A stretch of DNA of 64,000 bases from Lumnitzera littorea (taxonomy: Eukaryota > Streptophyta > Magnoliopsida > Myrtales > Combretaceae): positions 78,648,373 to 78,712,372 of the forward strand of contig JAMXBB010000010.1 in assembly GCA_024138015.1 (NCBI GenBank), given 5' to 3'. The notes beneath the pieces are model-generated. The model did no database searches, was not told where the DNA came from, and was given only the letters and a program-made list of their open reading frames with translations. Shown here piece by piece: positions 48,570 to 58,808 of this stretch. Within the stretch, counting starts at the first letter, position 1. Each line of letters begins with the position of its first letter. The position numbers and the translations under genes are program-made.

Positions 48570-50595
48570 TAAGAGCAGGTGGAGTGAAAACGAATTATGA
48601 AGATACAGATATATCTTGTGTAAGCAGCTCAAATGATGGGGTATCATATGTAGTACAATTTGTCGAAGCATCTATAGAAGGATCTATTGTAGGAAGATCA
48701 ATTGTAAGACGATCAATAGTAAGAAGATCAATAGTAAAAGGATCTATAGCATCATCAATAAGAACATTTATATCGATATCTATTGGAAGACTAAGAGATC
48801 TATCTACTAACTGTGGCTAATAGTCTCGAGCTTAACCTCGACCTTGACTTGGACCTCATCCCTATCCTTATCCTCATCCTCTCTTTCAAGCCTATATTCC
48901 TTAGGCTGCTGCTTTTATTGAATTGTATCACCTAGTCTAATATCTCCATATCCCTCTAGTGTATGTTTGCCTACAATAGATAAAACATGCATCTCCTATA
49001 TGTCTAAAGTCCCCTCTATTCGAATAAATGTATCCAACTACATAATTATAATGTAATTGAGTTAGTTATCAATAATACAATATGAATTTCAAGATATATT
49101 TGATGTTTTGAAATAGAAAACTTACCAATGCAACTAAGAGTGCTCTTAATCAACTGATGTATCTCTACATCACTCTATAATACTAATCGAAGTAGTCGGT
49201 AAAGATCATACTAGGTAGTGTATCGTTATGTATGATCTAAACTAGTTTTTGCCTCATATCCTACTATTAGGTGATGTATCTAGTGTTCTTCTTGACTTAG
49301 TCTTCATTCGACTTTCCCTGAAAATCCATCTTATGTATGTTGTATAAATTTACGTTGCAGTTTTTCAAGATCTACTATGCACCCCAAACTGTCTCATTAC
49401 TCTATTCGACTAGTGCATCCCCACAACATGGAAACAAGTCATGGGAATACAAACCAACCATATATCTCTCCCCTCCAAGCATATATTAGTTAGCAACTAT
49501 AGCATTTCTAAGATATAGGGCATCTAACAAATCTACAAAAGATAAATGTATGTCAATATGTAATTTTTAGATAAAACAATTCAAATAATAGAAGTAATAA
49601 GTATATTGTACTTGTATAGAAGTCTAGCAGTCTAGAGCCTCTCCATACTAGGATAAGGTAAGCATAGGAGTCAATCTGAGGTCAAATGTATCATCCCATT
49701 AATATGCTAGTAAATCAAGGCGGACTAAACATATATGTCTCTTCTATGGCACTAGATGAGTAAATCTATCCCACATTTACACCTACATTAAGACTGCTAT
49801 AGCCATCTTAGTTAGCCTATCTTATATCACTTAGCATAGATATCTATATAACTATGTCAAGCAAGTCGATCCCCAATTATATTTCTGTACCATCTAGAAG
49901 TCATCTAATATTGGTAGGAACACGAGGTGGATGTAGCTAGAAGACATATCAGTGAATAGGAGGCCACTTATCAAATGTAATATGTAGATCCTCATGTGAT
50001 GCTAGATGGCAATCTTGTCTGCATTTGCTAGTGAATGCCTCAATAAAAGACTCTTAAGCCAAGATACCTTGACTCTTTGTCTGGCAATTTGATCCACATT
50101 TGTCTTAGCTCCTAATAAGCACTCCCATAGTGCAGGCCAATCATATATAATATTACCCATCACTAGTTGCACATCAATGGGTAAGCTGAGCTATATTGTG
50201 ATATCTTATAGAGTCAACCCAACCTCTCTACGTGTTATGTGGAATATATGGGTCTCTAGTCTCCATCTCTCCACTAAAGCGGTAATCAACTCCTAATCTA
50301 GCTATATGAACGATAAGTGTGTGACGTCGTAGAATCCCACCTAGTCTAAAAATGTATTGGTCCTCTTATTCTATACATTACACATCTCTTGAGGATTCTT
50401 CAGTGATGCCTCCTTTTGACGACAATTAACTAGATTATATTCCTGCAAAATCAATTACATTATATATGACGAAATTATATAAGATAATTGAACAGACGAT
50501 GGTCTCCTATTGTATAACTCTTCACTCCATATAGCCTTGGATCTAAGAGTATCTTAGCGTGTCGATATCAATCTATTAGTTAATCCTGGATCCAT
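48570..50595 (-). pseudogene. Plant mobile domain (PMD, MAIN-like) protein remnant
   Basis: The minus strand starts MDPGLTNRLISTR at 50595. It continues about 230 bases in, with interruptions, through GFYDVTHLSFI, ELITALVERWRLETHIFH, REVGLTL-stop-DITI, YDWPALWECLLGAKTNV, RVKVSWLKSLLLRHS, YILHLISGLLFTDMSSSYIHL and YNWGSTCLT. These are hallmark blocks of the plant mobile domain, found in MAIN/MAIL proteins, in 'phosphatase 7 long form' fusions and in Mutator-like transposons. A Gly/Arg-rich tail with GPSQGRG lies near 48840-48880, then a repeat-encoded acidic tail. At least ten stops make it a pseudogene, either of a transposon gene or a PMD paralogue. No transposase domain or terminal repeat is visible. 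Confidence 0.7.
48673..48755 (-). repeat. 15-bp coding minisatellite in the PMD remnant tail
   Basis: Plus-strand units near 'ggaagatcaattgtaa' recur about five times at 15-base spacing. On the minus strand, in one open frame, they encode a run of TID-x-x pentads (PFTIDLLTIDRLTIDLPTID). A period that is a multiple of three keeps the frame. The plus-strand frame at 48584-48820 is its shadow. Confidence 0.65.
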
Positions 50596-51199
50596 CTGCA
50601 TAAGAAAAAGGTAAATATATGTAATATTATTAAAAAATTAGGTCAAACTTCTAAAATTAAGTATATAGTATATCACAATATTCATTTATCAAAATGAATT
50701 AAGCATGTTATAATTTTTATAAATCTTGTTTTGGGCATGTTCTTATATTGTACCCTTGCTTTTTATATTTTCTACAACAATCTTTTATTGGTTTTATTTT
50801 TAAGATCCATCTCATTGTAGTATTGACTTGTTCGTGGTCTTCCTTCTTTCTTGGCCTTATCATATACTAGGTGGATTTTTGGCATTCCTTCTCCATTTGT
50901 CCATGTTTACCTATAACCAAGAGGTTGGAAGATAGTTTAATAGGAAGCGACCTAATTTTCCTAATTCTAGTGAAGTTTAAGTAACACTTTGCCATAAAGA
51001 TAAAAAATAGATGCCATTTTTGCCTTAAGGATGAATTTGTTCTAAAAAGTGCTACAACTAGCTAGTTATCCTAAACTTGATACACTGGGGATTTCAATAA
51101 AAGGATGAAAGATGAAAGAGAGAGGAGGCACTCTAAGAGCTGGCCAAGACATAAAAGCTAGTTTAGAAGGGTCTAGTGCCCTAAGGTTAGCTAGAAAAA

Positions 51200-54100
51200 T
51201 TGATTTAAAACTTAGTTGTGCCCCTTTTAAACTAACTAACCTAAGTGGGAACATCTCTAAGGGATTAGTAACCCTGAATTGGAATCGATTTGAGAAAACC
51301 TGATTATGCTTTTTTAAGCTCGCTAACCTAGGTACGTCTCTGGAGGATTAACAACCCTAAATTGGAATCAATTTAAGAAAACCTAGTCGTGCTGATCAAC
51401 CTCAACAACCTAAGCGGGAGTGTCTCTTAGCAACTAGTAACTCTAAATTGGAATTGATTTCAGAAAACCTAACCATGCTCATTTGAGCTTACTAACCTGG
51501 GTGGGAACATCTCTAGAGAATTGGTAACCTTAAATTGGAATCAATTTGAGAAAACTTGGTCATGCTCATTTAAGCTCACTAACCTAGGTAAGAGCGTCTC
51601 TCAAGGATTAGCAATCCTAAACTGGAATTGATTTGAGAAAACCTAGTCGTGCTCCTTTGAGCTCACTAAATTAAGCGGGAGCATCTCTAAGGGACTAACA
51701 ATCCTAAATTGGAATCGATTTGAGAAAACCTAATTGTGCTCTTTTGAGCTTACTAACCTAGGCTGGAGCATCTCTAAGGGACTAGCAACCTTAAATTGGA
51801 ATCGATTTAAGAAAGCCTAGTCGTACTCATTCAAACTCATTAACCTAGGCGGGAACGTCTCTCGAAGACAAGTAACCCTGAATTGGAACCAATTTAAGAA
51901 AACTTAGTCATGCTCCTTCAAGCTTACTAACCTAGGCGGGGGGCATTTCTAGGGGATTGGCAACCTTAATATTGAATCAATTTGGGAAAACCTGGTTATG
52001 CTCATTTGAGCTCACTAATCTAAATAAGAGTATCTTTCAGGGACTAGCAACCCTAAATTGGATTGATTTGAGAAAACTTAGTCTTACTCCTTTGAGCTTA
52101 CTAACCTATGCAGGAGTGTCATTAGGGGATTAGTAATCTTAAATTGTAATCAATTTGAGAAAACCTAATCATGCTCCTTTGAGCTCATTAACCTACGTGG
52201 GAGTGTTTCTAGGGAACTAACAACCCTAAATTAGAATTAATTTGAGAAAACCTAATCGTACTCCTTCGAGCTCACTAGCTTAGGTAAAAGCATCTCTAGG
52301 GGACTAGCAACCCTAAATTGAAATTGATTTAAGAAAACCTAACCGTGCTCCTTTGAGCTCACTAACCTAGGTAAGAGCATCTCTAAGGGGCTAGCAACCT
52401 TAAATTGGAATCGATTTGAGAAAACTTGGTTGTGCTCATTTGAGCTCACTAACCTAGGCGAGAACGTCTCTGAAGGACAAGTAACCCTAAATTAGAATCA
52501 ATTTAAGAAAACCTAGTCATACTCTTTCGAGCTTATTAACCTAGGCGGGAGCATCTCTAAGGGATTGGTAACCTTAAAATGGAATTAATTCGAGAAAACC
52601 TGATCGTGCTCATTCGAGCTCACTAACCTAAGCGAGAACATCTTTCAAGGACTAGTAGCCCTAAATTAGATTGATTTGAGAAAACTTGGTTGTACTCCTT
52701 TGAGCTCACTAACCTAAGTGGGAGCGACTCTAGGGGACTAATAACTCTAAATTGGAATCCATCTTCAAAAAACTTCCTCGTACTCCATTAAGCTCACTAA
52801 CTTAAGCAAGAGCATCTTTAGGGGACTAGCAACCTTAAATTGGAATTAATTTGAGAAAACCTGGTCATGTTCATTTGAGCTCATTAACCTAGGTAGTAGT
52901 ATCTCTCGAGAACTAATAACCCTAAATTGGAATTAATTCAAGAAAACCTAGTTATGCTCCTTTGGGCTCAATAACTTGGGTAGGAGCATCTCTTGAGGAC
53001 TAGCGACCTTAAATTGTAATCGATTTAAGTAACTCTAATCGTGCTCATTTAAGTTCACTAACCTAAGCGAGAGCATCTCTAGAGGACTAGCAACCTTAAA
53101 TTGGAATTGATTTGAGAAAACATAGTTATGCTCATTCGAGCACACTAACCTAAGCGGAAATGTCTCTCGAGGACTAGCGACCTTAAATTGGAATCAATTT
53201 AAGAAAACTTAGTTGTGCTCCTTTGAGCTCATTAACTTAAGTGGGAGCATTTTTATGGGATTAGCAACCTTAAAATGGAATAGATTTAAGAAAACCTAGT
53301 TGTACTCATTCAAGATCATTAACCTAAGAGAGAATGTCTCTTAGGGACTAGCAACCTTAAATTAGATTAATTTAAGAAAACCTGGTCGTACTCCTTTGAG
53401 CTTGCTAACCTAGGCAAGAGTATCTTTAAGGGACTAGCAACCCTAAATTAAAATTAATTTAAGAAAACCTAGTTGTGCTCCTTTGAGCTCACTCACTTAG
53501 ATAGGAGTGTTTTTGGAGGACTAGCAACGCTAAATTGGAATTGATTTAAGAAAACCCAGTTATGCTCATTCGAGCTCACTAACCTAAGCAAGAGTGCCTC
53601 TTGGAAACTAGCAACCCTAAATTGGAATTGATTTGAGAAAACCCAGTTATGCTCATTCGAGCTCACTAACCTAGGTGGGAGTATCTTTAGGGGACTAGTA
53701 ACATATATTGGAATCGATTTGAGAAAACTTGGTCATGCTCATTCGAGTTCACTAACCTGAGCGAGAGTATCTCTCACGGATTAGCAACCTTAAATTAGAA
53801 TTAATTTGAGAAAACTTAGTTATGCTTATTTGAGCTTACTAACTTAAGAAGGAACGTCTCTTGAGTACTAGCAACCTTAAATTGGAATCAATTTGAGAAA
53901 ACTTAGTCGTGCTCCTTCGAGCTCACTAACCTAAGCAAGAGTATCTCTAGGGGACTGGTAACCTTAAAATGTAATTGATTTGAGAAAACCTAGTCGTACT
54001 CATTTGAGCTCACTAACTTAAGTGAAAGCATCTCTCAAGGACTAACAACCCTATATTGGATTGATTTGAGAAAACCTGGTTGTACTCCTTTAAGCTCATT

Positions 54101-54840
54101 AACCTAAGCGAGAGCGTCTCTAAGAGACTAGCAGCCTTAAATTGGAATCGATTTGAGAAAACTTAATCATGCTCATTTTAGCTCACTAACCTAAGTGGAA
54201 GCATATCTAGAGGACTAGTAACCTTAAATTGGAATTAATTTGAAAACATAGTTATGCTCTTTTAAGCTCACTAACCTAAGCAGGAACGTCTCTCGAAGAC
54301 TAATAATCCTAAATTGGAATCGATTTAAAAGAAAAAACTAATCGTGCTCCTTTAAACTCACAAACCTAGGCGAAAGCGAAGGACTAGCCACCCTAAATTG
54401 GAATCGACTTAAGAAAACCTGATCGTACTCATTCAAGCTCACTAACTTAGGCGAAGTGTCTCTAGGGGACTAGCATTCCTAAATTGGGATTGATTTGAGA
54501 AAATTTAGTCATGATCATTCGAGCTCATCAACCTAGGCAATAATGTCTTTAGGGACTAGCAATCCTAAATTGGAATCGATTTGAAAAAGCCTTATTGTGC
54601 TCCTTTGAGCTCACTAACCTAGGTGGGAGCATTTCTAAAGGACTAACAACACTAAATTGAAATCAATTTGAAAACCTGGCTGTGCTCTTTTAAGCTTACT
54701 AATCTAAGTGAGGGCATCTTTAGGGGACTAATAATCCTAAATTGGAATTGATTTGAGAAAATTTGGTCATGCTCTTTTAGGCTCTCTAACTTAAGTGGGA
54801 GCGTCTCTAGGAGACTAGTAATCCTCAATTGCAAACAATT
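51200..54840 (-). repeat. Minisatellite 1, 87-bp unit, about 42 copies (element B)
   Basis: The consensus in plus orientation runs 'ctaacctaggcgggagcatc' + 'tctaggggactagcaacctt' + 'aaattggaatcgatttgaga' + 'aaacctagtcgtgctccttt' + 'gagctca', 87 bases. Starts at 52449, 52536 and 52623 confirm the period. Units differ at several positions but almost all keep length, with a few deletions (54360-54480). The AGCTC restriction-like palindrome and a CCTAGG-like palindrome recur in each unit. There is no sustained open frame. Confidence 0.9.
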
Positions 54841-55365
54841 GAGGGAAGCACCTTATAAGCTTACTAAAAATGCTGAAGAGAGATTGGTAATGGGAAATGC
54901 CCTATGGGCTTGCTAAGACCCTAAGAGAAATTGATAAAGTGAAGCACCCTATAGGCTTACTAAAACCTTAAGAGAAATTGTTAAAAGGGAAGCACCCTAT
55001 GGGCTCGCTAAAACCTTAAAGAAAGATCAGAAATGGGAAGTGTCCTATGGGCTCGCTAAAACCTTAAAGAAAGATCAGAAATGGGAAGTGTCCTATGGGC
55101 TCGCAAAAACCTTAAAGAGAGATTAACAAAAGGAGAAGCACCCTGTGGGCTTGCTAAAACCTTAGGAGAAATTGGAAACTATGGGCACTCTATGGGCTTA
55201 CTAAAACCTTAAGAGAGATTAACGAAACGGGAAGTGCCCCATGGGCTTACTAAGAGCTTAGGAGAGATTGGAAACAGGAAGCATCCTATGAGCTCACTAA
55301 AACCTTAAGAGAGATTTGCAAAAAGGAAAGCGCCCTATGGGATGGCAAAACCTTAAGAGAAGTAG
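54840..55365 (-). repeat. Minisatellite 2, about 47-48 bp unit, about 11 copies (element B)
   Basis: Units read near 'gggaagcaccctatgggctt' + 'gctaaaaccttaagagaaat' + 'tggaaa'. Two adjacent units at 55020-55105 are nearly identical ('aaagaaagatcagaaatggg'), pointing to recent local duplication. It is equivalent to 9190-9800 of element A. Confidence 0.8.
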
Positions 55366-55515
55366 TGAGTCAGGATAATACTCTATGAGCTGACTAAAAG
55401 CTTAAAGGAGGTATGAGTTGAGATAATGCTCTATAAGTTAGCTAAAACCCTAAAAATAGATGAAAGATGGTACAGCGCTTTAAAAGTTGGTTAGAACCTT
55501 AAAACCCTGAAAAAG
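55365..55515 (-). repeat. Minisatellite 3, about 47 bp half-units, 3 copies (element B)
   Basis: A short version of the 9800-10190 array, with 'gctctataagttagctaaaa' and 'ctttaaaagttggttagaac' half-units. It is followed by non-repeated spacer shared with element A. Confidence 0.65.
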
Positions 55516-57254
55516 GAGAATTGATGAAGGATTGAAGAAGTAAAGTGAGGAACATAACCTGTTTAAAAAACTTCCTGACTTAAAAAAATATTTACATGAA
55601 TGGGAATGACCTAGACTATTGTGGTCAACTTAAAAAGTGTGTCCACATTGGAAAGAAATAGATGACATGAATTGAAAGCTTGGCCATTCAAACCAACATA
55701 AACTTAAAAATGGATAAAAAAAATTGTAAGAAGCCTTTACTTTCCCTCTCTATTCTTTTTTCTTTTTTTTTTTTTTGAAAGTTTGCTAACAGATATAAAT
55801 TCTTATTAAGGAGAAAATGTTATAATCATCCCCTTCTTTGGTATCCGTGTAGGCTATCTTGTTTTCTTCTTAGTATTTGAAAATGTCTCCTAACCCTAAT
55901 GATGGGCTTCCTCGTAAGGCCTTGTGATTTTAAAGATTCATTTCCTAAGGAAAAGATAACTCATAATTAGTCTAGTCAAGGATGGCTTCCTTGGGAAATC
56001 TTGGTCTAGATTACACTCTTGACTATAGTTCCAAAAATATATAGTCCAGTTTGCAAGTGATACACCTTGATCAATCCGTTAGGTCTTTTTGGTCCAACAT
56101 ATGAATTTAGGCTTTTGGTCATTCAAAAAGGACTAAAGAAAAGGCCTATTTTGAAAGAAATACTTTTATTTAACCTAAGTGTACAAATCAAGAACCCTTA
56201 AGAAAAAACAAGAAGTATGCCTACCTCAATTTGAAAAATAATTTTTATTAAAGATAAATTATCCTTCAAGATTAGAAGAGCTTTCATTGAGTGTAGGAGG
56301 CCTTGTGGCTAGGTAGGCCTTTGTGCAATTCAACATTAGTAAGAAAGTTTTCTATTTGTGATTTTGAAGTGTGATTCAGAGTGGATATGAAGGCTTTTAG
56401 GATTGAAACGTACTTTAGGGCCTTACGTTTTTGGGGCTACGTAAGCTTTGATTGTAGGCCTTTTGATTCGATTTTACTACCTTTGCTAGGATGTGATATA
56501 TCTTTTAGGGCTTTCATTTTTCAACCTCTTTTCTTTCTTCTCCTTCTGTTTTTTATTTTTATTTTTTGCCCCATTCTTTCATTGCTTTTTTTCTTTTTCT
56601 TTTCTTAAGCTTAGAGGTGACTGTTTCTCTGAAGTGTTTGGATTGTGTGTATAGGGTTCTTGTGAGCTATTCTTTTTTTTTTTTTTAAAGACAATAAATG
56701 ATCAGAAATAGAAATTATTCTTGAATTGATGCTACTAAAACAAGCACAGACCAGTTTTATCCTTCTCTCCTAATCAATTACCATAACCTCCAAGTTATCC
56801 TAGTATGAGGTAATTCTTGGTAGGGTTTAAATTTGAAAATACTCTAAGTTGGTCTAACGGGTTTAACAAAAGATAATTATGTTTTAGAATTTGAAAATGA
56901 ATGCCTAACTTCATTTTAATCTACGTACAAAATTCAAAATTGACCTCTTTTAAGGAACGAGTCTAAAGTATCTTCCCTAAAAGTGTTTAAGGATGGTATG
57001 TAAGATATTGTTTGCCTCTTTTCATCCTAAACCTTTTAAAAGTAAATTACCAATTCCTTATGGGGGAATTTATATTTATTTGCCCTAAGGTGGAGATTGA
57101 CTTTGCCCCCTTGTTTCTTAAAAAAAAAAAAATGCCCCAATGTGAAATAATACTTTCGTTTAATCTAAGTTCGAGACTTAGGTTGTATTTGACTTTATGT
57201 TTTAACTTGGTTTATGGTTAGGTTCGGTTTTCTCAATCGACCAGTGGTTTAGGC
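55516..57254 (-). other. Non-coding internal spacer of element B
   Basis: This is colinear with 10191-12099 of element A (shared 'gacatgaattgaaagcttgg', 'gatatatctttt' and 'ccccattctttcattg' with few differences). Frames inside it are shadows of T/C-rich sequence. No protein was recognised. Confidence 0.5.
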
Positions 57255-57595
57255 TTAATTTGACTACCATGATGGACCGAGGTTTTTGCTTGGTTTAGGT
57301 GCCTGGATGGACCATGGTTTAGGTTAGGGTCAATTGCTTTGATGGGCCAAAGGTTGTTGTTTAAATTAGTTGCCTAAATAGGCTAAGTGGCTTTTGTTTG
57401 CATTAGCTTCCTTAATGGGCCAAGTAGCTTTATCTAAATTGGATGACTTAACAAGCCAAGGGGCTTATGTTTAGGTTGCTTACCTTAATGGGCCAAGTGG
57501 CTTTATCTAGGTTGGACACCTTAACAAGCCAAGGGGCTTCATATTTAGGTTAGCTACCTTAAGAGGTCAAAGGCTTGTGCTTAGGGTGGCTCTCC
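57255..57595 (-). repeat. Minisatellite 4, about 37-bp unit, about 9 copies
   Basis: Units such as 'ccttaatgggccaagtggct' + 'ttatctaggttggaca' alternate with 'ccttaacaagccaaggggct' + 'tcatatttaggttagcta' (36-38 bases). Earlier, more diverged units contain 'gatggaccgagg'. I did not find this array in element A. Confidence 0.7.
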
Positions 57596-57928
57596 TATAT
57601 TTAGGTTGAGCTTGTAAGAATTTGTAATCATTAACAACTTTTCTTTTCTCTTCTTTTCTTTTTATGAGAGAGAAAGACATGGCTTCATTTTACAGAAACT
57701 AAGAAATCTAATGGGGATGGTGATTTTGGGTTCTATTTACAAGTCTATGGAACCAATTTACATTTTCTTAAGTAAGGGAGAACAATAGTTAGATGAATGC
57801 TATTGAAACTATTTACAAAAAGGGAATACTAAAGAAAATGTTTTGCTAAAGGAAACTTTTATTATTGGATAAGTTAGAGTACATAAAATAAAGGAAGAAG
57901 GCTTAACATTTATTCTGAAACTTGACAT

Positions 57929-58183
57929 TCATTCTAGGCCCCTTAAATATAAATTGGAAAAACCCAAAACTAAGTCTTGTAGACGAGCTCTAAGGTTTTC
58001 TAACATTTCATGGCTTTCTCCAATGACTTGTCTAAGAAGGGCTTTTAAGGCCCAGTTGCGAGCTTCAGAACATTTGAGCTTTTCTTTCAAATAGGCAATT
58101 TTAGTCTCTAGCAGCTGCTCGTAAATCCTAGGGAAGTCTTGTAACCTATCAATTCTCTTATAGTTTGCTTAGTTATCTGCCAT
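57929..58183 (-). pseudogene. 5' coding remnant of element B (coiled-coil protein, 84 codons)
   Basis: It starts MADN, has one stop at codon 5, then is open: YKRIDRLQDF, YEQLLETKIAYLKEKLKCS, EARNWALKALLRQVIGESHE, MLENLRARLQDLVLGF, ending LRGLE and TGA. Heptad-like Leu/Ile spacing suggests a coiled coil. It lies about 625 bases inside the 5' LTR, where Tat/Ogre elements carry gag or an extra 5' ORF, so it is likely the N-terminal part of that product. An 80-codon frame with only one stop in such decayed DNA suggests it is relatively young or recently constrained. Confidence 0.5.
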
Positions 58184-58787
58184 TTTAGGGCTAAACATTT
58201 TATAAACAAGAATCAATTACCAATCAAACAAAAGAATGTACATAGAAACATGTAGATGCTAGAACCGTTTGGGTTAATACATTATTCCTTAAGTTGTAAC
58301 CCTATTATTTGATTATATTTATAAAAGAATAGGTACAAAATTAATCACATTTTTTAAAACAATCAAACATTAGTGGGGTTGTAATTTCTAGGAGTAGTGT
58401 ATTAACTCATGATTTAAGTGTATGCAATTTGGGTGGGTTCTAAAGGTTCTTAAACTTTGTGACTTTACACATTTTTGAAAAAAATGATTCCTTAATCACA
58501 TAGAAGTTTAAGTGGGGTAGCCTAATCAACCTTGAGTAGTGATTATCCTACAATACCTAAAACCTATACAATGGCCCCTATCCTAAAGTCTTAAGACAGC
58601 TTAGGTTTGATTGGATCTACCTTGCAATCTTGATGCAATCATTTCCCCAAAAATTGAAAGTATGATGCATGCAACAAGTAGATATAGCAAAATAGAATAT
58701 ATTTACAACAAATAAATAAATAACATGGTTTTTTTAAAAGGTAAATTTAATTTTGAAAAGTTTTTTAAGTGACTAACCCTCTTGGTG

Positions 58788-58808
58788 TCTTAAGTAGAGT
58801 CGTTAAGC
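58788..58808 (-). other. Primer-binding-site-like sequence of element B
   Basis: Directly inside the 5' LTR the minus strand reads GCTTAACGACTCTACTTAAG. From memory, Tat/Ogre-type elements often have a TGGCGACTC-type sequence at this spot; here ACGACTC would be a mutated form. The position is right but the match is weak. Confidence 0.3.

Noticed and set aside
48584..48820. A 78-codon plus-strand frame with a repeated RSIV motif
   Set aside because: It is the reverse of the 15-bp repeat whose sense belongs to the PMD remnant on the minus strand.
51112..51303. Short frames at the start of the 87-bp array on both strands
   Set aside because: They cross unit boundaries and are not maintained in later units.
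51200..54840. A CRISPR-like appearance of regularly spaced repeats
   Set aside because: The whole 87-bp unit is repeated with no unique spacers, and the setting is a plant retrotransposon.
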